17,616 nucleotides of DNA from JACKCP01 sp034007295 (GCA_034007295.1 JAVERC010000059.1:1-17616); one strand, 5' to 3'; positions 1-7,292 are shown, counted from the first letter of the stretch. Notes: generated from the letters alone by a model not told the origin. Numbers and translations are program-made.

Positions 1-103
1 ATAAATTTTTTAAATTTAACCAAAAAACATCTTTCTCATAATTTTCTCATAATTTTTTAGAAAAATAATTTCATTTTTTGAGGCCTGATTTTATAAAATT
101 TGA

Positions 104-123
104 TGTTTTCGTTCAGCCACTAA
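104..123 (-). repeat. partial copy of dispersed intergenic repeat (copy a)
   Basis: The stretch tgttttcgttcagccactaa matches the end of the minus-oriented copy at 4549-4602 (tgttttcgaccagtcactaa) at 17 of 20 bases. It marks the 5' break of the nuclease-like remnant. Further upstream the similarity fades. Confidence 0.45.
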
Positions 124-535
124 TTATAAGCTTTTTTTTGTTGAAGCAAAGCATTTCTCAAACAAAGAACTTCGTGCAAATGATGACAATGTTCCTGTTT
201 TAAATCAAATAGCCATGTATCAAGAACTTCTTGAAAAACACAAAGATGACATCTTAAATTCATACAAATTAATATGCAAAAATTTATGTGAAATTATTCC
301 TCAAGATATTCTAATGGAAAGATACGGGGATTTTGTTGAAAAAATAGCCAATGGTGCTGATCTAAAGCTCAATACTTTTCCCTGTCTTGCAATTTTTGGA
401 TTTGACCAGGATCAAAGAGATGGAAAAGTCTGGTCAGTCCATAAAAAGAAACTTGAAGATAAACTTGGCAGCAAACGACTCTTGCTGAAAGGAAAAGCCT
501 CTGATTTTAAGGGAGGAATATCTGCTCCAAAATAA
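104..535 (+). pseudogene. 5'-truncated remnant of a nuclease-like (possible PD-(D/E)XK) protein
   Basis: The frame is open from the stop at 101-103 to the TAA at 533-535, but the first ATG (215) has no good ribosome binding site. Protein-like sequence already runs upstream of it: codons 134-175 read FFVEAKHFSNKELR, followed by a helical region with QIAMYQELLEKHKDDIL. The V-E-A-K stretch (140-151) after a hydrophobic strand resembles the E-x-K half-motif of PD-(D/E)XK nucleases, but I do not recognise the family. The C-terminal part has a hydrophobic strand (FPCLAIFGF) and a basic tail. The start codon and the whole N-terminal half are missing, and codons 104-124 coincide with a copy of a dispersed repeat found elsewhere in the window. 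The best reading is a gene relic truncated at that repeat. A short functional protein from ATG 215 (106 aa) is possible but less likely. Confidence 0.55.
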
Positions 536-547
536 TTTATTACCTGA

Positions 548-733
548 ATTGAGCGTTTCATATTTTTAAATTAATAAATTTTCAATGAATTAAGCTTGTT
601 GTATTTAAAAATATGAAACCCTGCGGGCTTTCCAATTTTGCCGCATCTACTGCGTTAAATTGTATCACGCATAGCAAAAGTATAGCCTGATACAATTTGC
701 CGTTATATGCAGCAAACTTGAAAATCGCTCAAT
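548..733. repeat. 186-bp structured palindromic repeat element (MITE-like candidate)
   Basis: This gene-free stretch holds nested inverted repeats. The outer 8-bp arms attgagcg (548-555) and cgctcaat (726-733) bound it. Inside are a perfect 17-bp pair, gtttcatatttttaaat (555-571) and atttaaaaatatgaaac (603-619), and a perfect 11-bp pair, aaattgtatca (657-667) and tgatacaattt (688-698). The inner part is less AT-rich than its surroundings (ccctgcgggc, ccgcatctactgcg) and no convincing ORF crosses it. The architecture fits a non-autonomous mobile or dispersed structured repeat. Only one copy is present in this window, so the repeat status is inferred from structure. Confidence 0.5.
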
Positions 734-820
734 CCAAGTATTACATAACTGGGAATTATTTCCCCGGATAAACTATTCAGCTCAAAACTGATAAAAAGCC
801 AGATTGCTGAAAAAACAGAT

Positions 821-885
821 GCTGAATTTTTTCTGAGCCGACTGTCCCAATGCTTTAACTAAATGAGGCTCAGAAAAAATACAGC
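821..885. repeat. 19-bp inverted repeat in the intergenic region upstream of the beta-CASP gene
   Basis: The left arm gctgaattttttctgagcc (821-839) and right arm ggctcagaaaaaatacagc (867-885) are complementary at 18 of 19 positions, with 27 bp between them. It lies 42 bp before the ATG of the metallo-hydrolase gene, so it could fold in that gene's leader or be a terminator or remnant of an element. No T-tract follows on the plus strand. Apart from this, the element at 548-733 and a small gggaa/ttccc hairpin at 751-764, I see nothing else in 536-926. Confidence 0.5.
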
Positions 886-926
886 AGCCATTTCAATTTA
901 AACTGAACAATTTAAAAGGATCTTAA

Positions 927-2231
927 ATGGCAGAAATAACAATCCACAGAGGAACTAATGCAATAGGCGGAAGCTGCATAGAAATCAAATCAGGAAAAAC
1001 CAGGATTATTTTTGACCTGGGAAAACCTCTTATGGAAAACGGAGGCGGAGAAATTGATGAAAATAATTTAAATAACCCGTCAATTGAAAATAAAATTCTT
1101 CCAAATCTAAAAGGTCTTTATAAAAATGACAAACCAGATATAGAAGCTGTGTTTATTTCCCATGCACACCATGACCATTGTGGCCTTTTAAACCAAATAA
1201 ATCCTGAAATACCAGTTTACATGAGCCGGGGAACACGTCTTTTAATTGAAACCGGAAATGTTTTTTACCCGGAATCCCTTAAAGTACATATTAAAAATAT
1301 AAAAAATTTTGAACACTGGAAGCCTGTTGAAATAGGACCTTTTAAAATAACATCCTATCTTGCAGATCATTCTGGATTTGATGCTTCTTCCTTTTTAATT
1401 GAAGTTGAAAACAAAAAAATTTTTTATTCCGGAGATTTCAGGGGGCACGGAAGAAAATCAGTTCTTCTTGATAATTTTGAAAAACATCCTTTTAAAAATA
1501 TTGACTGCCTTATTATGGAAGGTACAACTCTTGGAAATAATCACAATACAGGCTATGCCAGTGAAACAGCCATTGAAAAGGGCCTTTCCGGATGGTTTGC
1601 AATTCAAACAGACATTGGATTTATCCAGGCAGCAGGAAGCAATATTGACAGAATTGTTTCAATTTACAGAGCCTGTTTAAAAAATAAAAAAATTTTTGTT
1701 ATGGATTTATATACATATTATCTTTTAACCCAGCTGAAACAAGTCAGTCCGTCCCTTCCTCCGCACAAAAACGATAATATAAGGATTTATTATATAGCAG
1801 GACACAGTTGTGCAATTGCTGAAAATCTTGGATCTTCATTTTTGTATGAAAACAAACACAGAAAAATTGAATTGGATGAAATAATTGAAAAAAGAGAGGA
1901 TATTATTTTAAGACTTCCCCTTAAAGCAGCAGATAAAATTGCACAAAAACTTGCAGCTAAACAAAAGTTTCGATATTCTCCATTTATTTTTTCCATGTGG
2001 AAAGGATATCTTGACAATGATGATTCATATGAGGCTTTCTGCAAAAAATACAGCTTAATAATGCATCATGTACACGTAAGCGGCCATGCCTATTTAAAGG
2101 ATTTGAAAAGATTTTGCAAAGCTTTGAAAGCAAAAAAAATTGTTCCTGTCCATACCCTGCATTCTGATATGTTTTCTGATTTATTTGAAAATGTTTACAG
2201 ATATGAAGACGGAGTTACGTTTGAAGTTTGA
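927..2231 (+). CDS. RNase J-like beta-CASP metallo-beta-lactamase-fold hydrolase
   Basis: The 434-aa protein has the metallo-beta-lactamase dinuclear zinc site: HAHHDH at residues 79-84, His148 (ADHSG) and Asp170 (SGDFRGHG). It also has beta-CASP signatures: Glu198 in LIMEGTTLG (motif A), the stretch TDIGFIQAAGSNIDRI that parallels the FxSN helix of RNase J enzymes, SGH (His387, motif B) and PVHT (His409, motif C). The family cleaves RNA or other phosphodiesters in the cytoplasm. At 434 aa it is shorter than bacterial RNase J (about 550 aa) and appears to lack its C-terminal domain, so it is better called RNase J-like than RNase J. An AAAGGA ribosome binding site at 914-919 supports ATG 927. 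The gene stands alone on the plus strand and converges on the redoxin operon. Confidence 0.85.
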   Translation: MAEITIHRGTNAIGGSCIEIKSGKTRIIFDLGKPLMENGGGEIDENNLNNPSIENKILPNLKGLYKNDKPDIEAVFISHAHHDHCGLLNQINPEIPVYMSRGTRLLIETGNVFYPESLKVHIKNIKNFEHWKPVEIGPFKITSYLADHSGFDASSFLIEVENKKIFYSGDFRGHGRKSVLLDNFEKHPFKNIDCLIMEGTTLGNNHNTGYASETAIEKGLSGWFAIQTDIGFIQAAGSNIDRIVSIYRACLKNKKIFVMDLYTYYLLTQLKQVSPSLPPHKNDNIRIYYIAGHSCAIAENLGSSFLYENKHRKIELDEIIEKREDIILRLPLKAADKIAQKLAAKQKFRYSPFIFSMWKGYLDNDDSYEAFCKKYSLIMHHVHVSGHAYLKDLKRFCKALKAKKIVPVHTLHSDMFSDLFENVYRYEDGVTFEV

Positions 2232-2259
2232 TAATTTTTGCAAAAAAACTAAATAGTAA

Positions 2260-2313
2260 TTGACCGAAAACAAGAATTTTTTGTTCAGTCCAAGGAAGAT
2301 GAAAAATTTAACC
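2260..2313 (+). repeat. dispersed intergenic repeat (copy b)
   Basis: This stretch begins ttgaccgaaaacaag, continues through a T-run to gttcag, and ends gatgaaaaatttaac. It matches the reverse complement of 4549-4602 over roughly 47 bp with only a handful of differences. Its first 32 bp also match 15354-15386 with about four differences. It lies just after the metallo-hydrolase stop and is inverted relative to 2351-2380. Confidence 0.6.
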
Positions 2314-2350
2314 TTTGATACATTGAAAATTAATTTTCAATCTTACTTTA

Positions 2351-2380
2351 GAATGAACAAAAAAGACTGTTTTCGTTCAG
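2351..2380 (-). repeat. dispersed intergenic repeat (copy c, inverted relative to copy b)
   Basis: Read on the minus strand this gives ctgaacgaaaac, a T-run, then ttgttcattc, about 24 of 31 positions like the start of copy b. Copies b and c point toward each other across ~40 bp, so a transcript of 2260-2380 could fold into an imperfect ~29-bp stem. The pair sits exactly between two convergent genes and may end transcription from either side, although no clean stem plus U-tract is seen. Confidence 0.45.
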
Positions 2381-2387
2381 CAGAAAA

Positions 2388-2849
2388 TCACTCATTATTT
2401 AAAGAAGACAAAACCTCTTCAGTTGAGGGAATATCCTTCATGGAATGACCGTAATGGACAAACCTTAAAATCCCTTTTTTATCAATGAGCATTTGGGCAG
2501 GCATTCTTCCAAGCTTGAAAATTTTTACTTCCTGTCCATACATTTTTAAAACTTTATGCTCAGGGTCAGGAAGATCTGTAAAAGGCAGATTATGCTTTTC
2601 CCACAGTTTTTTAAAAGCATCACTTTTCTCAGGGCCTATAACAAGTATTTCAATTTCATTTTGTAAAAACTTTGCATAATCCTGATGCAACTGCATCATA
2701 TGCCTGCGGCAGAAAGGTCAGATAAAACCGCGGTTAAAAACCACAAGCACATTTTTTTTATCTTTAAAATCCAAAAGAGAAATTTTGTTTCCATTGAAAT
2801 CATTAAGAGAAAATTCAACTGCTTTGGTGTTAATCTCGACTTTTGCCAT
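2388..2849 (-). CDS. selenocysteine-containing UxxC redoxin (AhpC/TSA-like, peroxiredoxin/thioredoxin fold)
   Basis: The open frame 2388-2699 lacks its N-terminus. The same frame continues upstream through one TGA (complement of 2718-2720) to an ATG at 2849, which has an AAGGA ribosome binding site at 2857-2861. Read through, the 153-aa product has VLVVFNRGFI-U44-PFC47RRHMMQL, the RGFxCPFCRRHM active-site context of AhpC/TSA-like redoxins with the first Cys replaced by UGA. Downstream are a second strand (IEILVIGPE) and the cis-proline loop GRMPAQ (Pro117), as in thioredoxin folds. A SECIS-like hairpin follows the TGA. The protein probably reduces peroxides or disulfides in the cytoplasm, as no signal peptide is seen. 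It lies 17 bp after the YigZ-like gene in one operon. A nonsense-mutated pseudogene is the alternative, but the exact position of the TGA, the hairpin and the intact flanks argue against it. Confidence 0.88.
2674..2720 (-). promoter_or_regulatory. UGA selenocysteine codon (2718-2720) with bacterial SECIS-like stem-loop
   Basis: After the UGA come 19 nt, then the perfect stem TGATGC (2698-2693) and GCATCA (2688-2683) around the loop AGTT (2692-2689). The stem extends outward through GCATA (2703-2699) and TATGC (2678-2674), with a 4-nt bulge (GGAT) on the 3' side. The loop starts 25 nt after the UGA and has a G in its first two positions. Both agree with the known bacterial SECIS layout recognised by SelB. 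Selenocysteine insertion itself is inferred, since the sel genes are not in the window. Confidence 0.75.
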
Positions 2850-2866
2850 GATTTTTTCCTTTTTTG

Positions 2867-3472
2867 TCAGTTTGATTTTACTTTTATTTCCCCTGAACTT
2901 ATATCTTTTAATTTTAACAAAACCTCTTCAAAATCTTCTTCTTTTATAAAAACAGAAAACTCCACTTTTTCGCTGTAGTTTTCATTTTCAATTCTTATTT
3001 TTCCTGATTTCAAATATCCCTGAACAGGTCCAAGATAATCGTATGGGAAATTAATTATTACTTTTTTTTCTTGAACAAATTTTTTAAATTCTGCATTTTG
3101 AATTGCAAGGTTTGCACTGTCTGAATATGCCTTTACAAGTCCGCCGGTTCCAAGTTTTATTCCTCCGAAATATCTGACAACCACAACTAAAATATTTATA
3201 AGGCTATGACCTTCAATAATTGAAAGAACAGGCTTTCCAGCTGTTCCTGAAGGCTCGCCGTCATCTGACATCCCTTTAGTGAAATTATTGTTAAACCCTG
3301 CTGCAAATCCATAAACTACATGTGCTGCATTTTTGTACTCAAGCTTGAGTTCTCTTATTTTATCCTTAGCCTGAATTTCATCAGGACAAGGAAAAACAAA
3401 GGAAATAAATTTTGATTTTTTTACTTCCTTTTCAGCCTTTGATTTACTTACAGGATAAAAAAAATCAGACAT
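2867..3472 (-). CDS. yigZ: YigZ/IMPACT family protein
   Basis: The 201-aa protein has the YigZ signature in order: KSKFISFVFP near the N-terminus, AAHVVYGF, SDDGEPSGTAGKPVL, and VVRYFGGIKLGTGGLVKAY. These motifs define the N-terminal IMPACT domain; the remaining C-terminal ~65 residues would be the small alpha/beta domain of bacterial YigZ. Length matches the family (about 200 aa). The biochemical role is not settled; relatives in eukaryotes affect translation control through GCN2. The ATG lies one base after the nitroreductase stop and has no clear ribosome binding site, so it is probably translated by coupling. It is the middle gene of the nitroreductase-YigZ-selenoredoxin operon. Confidence 0.92.
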   Translation of the reverse strand: MSDFFYPVSKSKAEKEVKKSKFISFVFPCPDEIQAKDKIRELKLEYKNAAHVVYGFAAGFNNNFTKGMSDDGEPSGTAGKPVLSIIEGHSLINILVVVVRYFGGIKLGTGGLVKAYSDSANLAIQNAEFKKFVQEKKVIINFPYDYLGPVQGYLKSGKIRIENENYSEKVEFSVFIKEEDFEEVLLKLKDISSGEIKVKSN

Positions 3473-3473
3473 T

Positions 3474-4382
3474 TTATAACTTTATAATTGCTGGATTTAT
3501 TTTTCTTCTTTTGCAGGTATCCTGATATTTTTCATCAGGATATCCAATTCCAATAACTGAATAAATATCTTCGTTTTCAGATGCATTTATTAGTTTTTTT
3601 ATGTTTTTGTCATTTTTCATTGCTTCAACTGCAAAACCTATAAGACAGGTTCCAAGCCCCATACTGTGAGCTCCAAGCAAAATATTCTGGCTTGCTAAAA
3701 GTGCATCTTCTGAAGGACAGCTTGCACCTTTTTCACATCCTACAATTATTGCAGATACTGCTCCGTGAAAAAGGCTTTCTTTTCCTGTTTTTTCATATTC
3801 GTCAATTTTTTCCTTAACCCTTTGATAATAATCTTCATAATAATTATAAAGTTCAGGCTTTCCAAAAAATTTCATTGTTTTTCTGAGATAGCTTTTTTCA
3901 GCTAAATTATTGAGCTTTTTAAAAAAATTTAAAACTTCATCTCCAAATTTTAATACAGAGCTTCTGTCTGGAAGAATTGTAAATGTCCACATCTGGGAAT
4001 TTGTTCCTGATGGTGCTGTTGTTCCGATTTTTACAAGGTCTTCAAGAACTGATAAATCAACTTCCTTTTCAAGATAATTTCTGCATGACCTTCTTGACAT
4101 CATAAGATGAACAAGGCTTTGTGTGTCATAATCTCCGTGTTTTATCCACCCTTTTGGCTTATTGAAATTTTTAAAATCAAGCTGTGTGTCATCGGTAAAT
4201 CCGACTTTTACGGCATTTGAAGGACACACAGCTTCGCAGTGGCCACAGCCAAGGGAAAATTCGCCGGTTACAACAGCTTTTTTATCTATTATTGAAATTG
4301 CATCGTCAGGACAGACTTTTACACACAATCCGCAGCCTATGCACAAATTTTTATCTATTGTTGTGGTAATTTTTCTTTTCAA
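3474..4382 (-). CDS. 4Fe-4S ferredoxin-nitroreductase fusion protein
   Basis: The 302-aa protein begins with a ferredoxin domain. Cluster 1 is Cys14, 17, 20 and 24 (CIGCGLCVKVCP). The second motif is SLGCGHCEAVCP (Cys46, 49, 53). From about residue 90 comes an FMN nitroreductase-like domain starting RRSCRNYLEKEV, followed by TTAPSGTNSQMWTFTIL and the later GLGTCLIGFAVEA. Members of this family are thought to pass electrons from an iron-sulfur donor to FMN and on to unidentified substrates. The second cluster appears to lack its first Cys: Ser43 stands where the C-x2-C-x2-C-x3-C spacing needs one. The start is TTG at 4382, five bases from a very strong AGGGAGG (4388-4394). It is the first gene of the redox operon. 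The natural substrate cannot be told from sequence. Confidence 0.88.
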   Translation of the reverse strand: MKRKITTTIDKNLCIGCGLCVKVCPDDAISIIDKKAVVTGEFSLGCGHCEAVCPSNAVKVGFTDDTQLDFKNFNKPKGWIKHGDYDTQSLVHLMMSRRSCRNYLEKEVDLSVLEDLVKIGTTAPSGTNSQMWTFTILPDRSSVLKFGDEVLNFFKKLNNLAEKSYLRKTMKFFGKPELYNYYEDYYQRVKEKIDEYEKTGKESLFHGAVSAIIVGCEKGASCPSEDALLASQNILLGAHSMGLGTCLIGFAVEAMKNDKNIKKLINASENEDIYSVIGIGYPDEKYQDTCKRRKINPAIIKL

Positions 4383-4387
4383 AAAAA

Positions 4388-4394
4388 CCTCCCT
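4388..4394 (-). promoter_or_regulatory. strong Shine-Dalgarno that fixes a TTG start
   Basis: AGGGAGG on the minus strand lies five bases before the TTG at 4382-4380. No in-frame ATG is better placed, so this site decides the start of the ferredoxin-nitroreductase. Confidence 0.75.
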
Positions 4395-4548
4395 TAAATT
4401 TTTAAAGTTTATGATATTTTTCTTAAATTTAAAAATAAGAGTTTTTTAATTTGATTGACTTCCTATTTATCAATATAAAAAAAATGCTCCAGGGATGAAC
4501 AATTAATTCAACACCTGAAGCAGATTATTAAGAAATTGGACAAAAAGC

Positions 4549-4602
4549 GTTAAATTTTTCATCTTTCTTGAACTGAACAAAAATACTTGTTTTCGACCAG
4601 TC
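4549..4602 (-). repeat. dispersed intergenic repeat (copy d)
   Basis: On the minus strand this reads gactggtcgaaaacaag, a T-run, gttcagttcaagaaagatg, then aaaaatttaac, matching copy b (2260-2313) nearly end to end. It lies between the divergent ends of two minus-strand transcription units, downstream of the transglutaminase-like gene and upstream of the nitroreductase operon. No ORF uses it. Confidence 0.6.
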
Positions 4603-4667
4603 ACTAAGTAAAAAATTTAACATTTAAGCCTGCAAAAAATGCCGGTTTTAGTTCGCAGCTAAAGAAA

Positions 4668-6095
4668 TCAGTTAAGTGCAGTAACCTTTGGCTTTTTGCT
4701 TTCATAACCCGGCATTATCATTCCAACATCTGCATTGATATATGTTGGGTCTGAAATATAGTATTTTTTATCTTTAACAATAATATAATCACCTTTAACA
4801 TCACCTGGTATATTAACTGCTGTTGCAACATGTCCTGGATAATCTAAAACAACAACATCAAAGCCGGTAACTTTTTTTACAAGAACAGAAAAAAATGCTG
4901 ACCTGTCTTCGCAGTCAGAATAAGGGTAAAAAAGCATTTCTTCAGGATAAAAATATTTTTCATATCCAAACTGGTCGTCATCTGTTTTGTATGGAAAACT
5001 TTTCTGAACAAATCTTAAAATAAAATTAACTTTTTCAAAATCTGAAAATTTATCTGTTTTTTCTTTTAAAGCTTCTGCAAGATACCTGGAAACAAGAGGG
5101 TCAGATTCACCCATAAAATATTTTTCCATGGAAAGCTGAGGAAGAGTTTTCATATATTCAATCAAGTTTGGATTAAAATATGCCTCAAAAGAATATTCTT
5201 CGTCATTGTATCTGAATTTAAGCTCTCTTGTTCCAACTTTTTCTGTTATAAGTATTGGTCTTTTAGAGGAAAAAGCACTTATCTGTCTGTCTGCCCCTTC
5301 ATATTTTGCATCATATGATTTTAAGGTTTTCAAATTTCCGTCATAAAGATAGTAGCGTTTTGAATCAAGAGTAAAATAAGGAATAGAATAAAGATCATCT
5401 CCTGAAGTAAAAAGAAGCTTTACTTCATCTTCAAAAAAACCAACTCTTGCATCATATCCTGATTTCAGCAAAATTGCCCAGGATAGAAGAGTTTTTGCAT
5501 TTTTATCAGTTAAAATTTTATCTGAATAAGATTTTACAAGCATAAAATATCCCCAGTCATTAAGTCTTTTTTTGACTTTGTAATATTTAAGCTGGTCAAC
5601 TACAGGCTTTGAATCTATTGATGCAAAATCACCAAAAAATTCTGCTATTGAATCTTTATCTGTTTTTTTTAGTTTTAAAGAATAAAAACCTTCAATTTCC
5701 GGAAAATCAAGAATTTCTCCATAAAATTTTATATTGAGAAGTTTTTTGGTTTCTGGTTCAATGGCTGGTATTATTTCTTCTGCTGGAATTGGTTTTGGCT
5801 TTTCTTCTATTATTTGTTCTGGTTCTACTGCCTTTGAAATTTTTTCCGGCTCCGTCTTTGCAATTGGGGCCTTATCAGGCTTTGGAGCCTTGTCTTCAAC
5901 AACACCCTCTTCTATATCAAAATTTTTCCATTCACCTTTTAAAAAAGAATAAAATTCCTTGTCTCTTTGCTCCCTGAACTGTCTGTACTCTTTTTTCTGC
6001 TGTTTTATCCATGATTCAAAGCCATCATCTGCATATGTGGATGTATAAAAAAAGACCATTGTAAATACAGCTAAAAACAAGTTTAACCGCTTCAT
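4668..6095 (-). CDS. secreted transglutaminase-like cysteine protease/peptidase-fold protein
   Basis: GGAGG at 6101-6105 supports the ATG at 6095, giving 475 aa; an upstream in-frame ATG at 6128 has no such site and would put extra residues before the signal peptide. A Sec signal peptide (MKRLNLFLAVFTMVFFYTSTYA) precedes a charged helical module (DGFESWIKQQKKEYRQF and on to WKNFDIEEG). A Pro/Glu/Lys-rich linker follows (about residues 69-115), then a long middle region. Near the C-terminus is a transglutaminase-like core: Cys395 (YSDCEDRSAFF), His422 (YPGHVATAV) and Asp449 (YISDPTY), a full Cys-His-Asp triad. The protein probably acts in the periplasm as a peptidase or amidase-like enzyme on envelope substrates. 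It follows the lipoprotein cluster but is separated from it by a strong terminator, so it likely has its own promoter. Confidence 0.75.
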   Translation of the reverse strand: MKRLNLFLAVFTMVFFYTSTYADDGFESWIKQQKKEYRQFREQRDKEFYSFLKGEWKNFDIEEGVVEDKAPKPDKAPIAKTEPEKISKAVEPEQIIEEKPKPIPAEEIIPAIEPETKKLLNIKFYGEILDFPEIEGFYSLKLKKTDKDSIAEFFGDFASIDSKPVVDQLKYYKVKKRLNDWGYFMLVKSYSDKILTDKNAKTLLSWAILLKSGYDARVGFFEDEVKLLFTSGDDLYSIPYFTLDSKRYYLYDGNLKTLKSYDAKYEGADRQISAFSSKRPILITEKVGTRELKFRYNDEEYSFEAYFNPNLIEYMKTLPQLSMEKYFMGESDPLVSRYLAEALKEKTDKFSDFEKVNFILRFVQKSFPYKTDDDQFGYEKYFYPEEMLFYPYSDCEDRSAFFSVLVKKVTGFDVVVLDYPGHVATAVNIPGDVKGDYIIVKDKKYYISDPTYINADVGMIMPGYESKKPKVTALN

Positions 6096-6201
6096 TACTG
6101 CCTCCGATTTTAATAAATTATTGCACACTAAAAAATTATTTTAATGCACCCAAAAAATTTAACTCTGAAAAAAATTCAGAATTAAATTTTCAGCCTGCAG
6201 A

Positions 6202-6233
6202 CAAAAAAAATGGAGTCTTGAAAGACTCCATTT
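6202..6233 (-). terminator. rho-independent terminator of the envelope lipoprotein operon
   Basis: The arms aaatggagtctt (6208-6219) and aagactccattt (6222-6233) are perfectly complementary. On the minus strand the stem is followed by a run of Ts, since 6203-6210 is all A on the plus strand. It lies 15 bp after the stop of the LPP20 gene at 6249 and closes that operon before the transglutaminase-like gene. Confidence 0.88.
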
Positions 6234-6248
6234 ACATAACCTGACAAT

Positions 6249-7280
6249 TTAAATTTTAAACAGCCCTTTTGCAACTGAATTTCCAAGTTCATTTGCTAGT
6301 TTTTCAACTGCTCTTTTTACAGATAAATTTTTATCGCCTGAGCCGTCTTTTACCTTTGTGGAAAATTCATTTATAACATCATTATTTTTTTCCATTAATG
6401 AGGCCTGACCGCTTGCAAAAGTATAATAAATTTTATCCCTTAAAACAGTATCAATCGATGCTGAAAACTTTAAATACAAATCACCTTCACCATCCATTCT
6501 TACCCTTACCCCCTGTTCTGACAAAGCTCTTCTTATACCTGATGCAAGATTTTTTGAAGAAGAATCAGGTTCAAGTACAATTACAAGACCGTCAATAAGC
6601 CCTGCAATCTTTGATTTCAGCTTAATATGACTTCCCTTTTCGAGCTCTTCATCAGATAAATTGCTTACAAGCTTAAGATCAGATACGACCTTATTCCTTT
6701 CTTCTATAAGCTTTAAAACTGGGATAAGCTTTTTTATATCTTTTACCTTTGAGCCTGAAAGAGGCTGAGAACCTATCAAATCAATTTTTTTTTCAACAGA
6801 CTCAAGTTTTTCAGAAAGATCAAGTTCTGCCTCTGATTTATTAAGTTCAGCAAGGGCAAAAGCCTGCTTGTCAGTTCTTGAAACTGCTGTATTTATTATT
6901 TTTATGCCTGGAAGCTCTGTTTCCTCGATAGAAGACCTTGCATAATTAAAAACGGTTCTTGTTATCTTACTTTTCCCCTGATCAATTTCTCTTTTTACTG
7001 AAGCTTCTGTTTCGCCGTATACTTTTACTTTAAGCTGCTTGACAAGCTCAATTCTTGAATTTTCACCTGCTCTTTGCAAGGCATCAGCTGGAGTAGAATA
7101 AATCGATGACATTCCAACACCATAAACATATCCAACAATTTCAGGCGGAGAATACACCCATGAGGGAATGGAATCATTGGAACCAGAATTGTTCGAACTG
7201 ACAGTAGAAGGAGAAGAAGATACACATCCTGTAATTGCAATCAAGGCAATAAAAATAAACGCCAATTTAAATCTGTTCAT
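6249..7280 (-). CDS. LPP20-family outer-membrane lipoprotein
   Basis: The 343-aa protein has a lipoprotein signal peptide with lipobox AITGC (Cys19), a Ser/Asn-rich tether (about 20-37), then an LPP20-type domain that opens IPSWVYSPPE (Trp41) and GYVYGVGMSSIYS and continues into ALQRAGENSRIELVKQL. The second half (from ~220) has the strand/helix pattern DGLVIVLEP, then GDLYLKFSASID. LPP20 proteins are small surface or periplasmic lipoproteins, known from Helicobacter and from the FlgP relatives of flagellated bacteria; here no flagellar gene is near. AGGAGA before the ATG supports the start. It follows the LpoB-like gene by 12 bp and is the last gene before the terminator. Its role is probably structural or regulatory in the envelope. 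Confidence 0.75.
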   Translation of the reverse strand: MNRFKLAFIFIALIAITGCVSSSPSTVSSNNSGSNDSIPSWVYSPPEIVGYVYGVGMSSIYSTPADALQRAGENSRIELVKQLKVKVYGETEASVKREIDQGKSKITRTVFNYARSSIEETELPGIKIINTAVSRTDKQAFALAELNKSEAELDLSEKLESVEKKIDLIGSQPLSGSKVKDIKKLIPVLKLIEERNKVVSDLKLVSNLSDEELEKGSHIKLKSKIAGLIDGLVIVLEPDSSSKNLASGIRRALSEQGVRVRMDGEGDLYLKFSASIDTVLRDKIYYTFASGQASLMEKNNDVINEFSTKVKDGSGDKNLSVKRAVEKLANELGNSVAKGLFKI

Positions 7281-7292
7281 TTTATCTCCTGT

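Noticed and set aside
34..56. 11-bp direct repeat of tctcataattt near the left edge
   Set aside because: Two AT-rich copies only; likely chance or slippage with no associated feature.
2260..2448. Plus-strand open frame of 62 codons between the RNase J-like gene and the redoxin
   Set aside because: It starts on a non-ATG codon inside repeat copy b, crosses both repeat copies and runs into the antisense of the redoxin gene; no SD and no protein-like composition.
2718..2720. In-frame TGA as a sign of a pseudogene in the redoxin
   Set aside because: The TGA sits exactly at the catalytic Cys position of a well-kept motif, is followed by a SECIS-like hairpin, and both flanks are intact with a proper start and SD.
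4383..4548. Promoter for the nitroreductase operon (e.g. TTGATA on the minus strand near 4473)
   Set aside because: The sequence is so AT-rich that several poor matches are possible; none has a convincing -35/-10 pair.
5734..5977. Plus-strand hydrophobic open frames within the transglutaminase-like gene
   Set aside because: They are antisense of the Pro/Glu-rich linker; the minus-strand frame has a signal peptide, SD and a catalytic triad.
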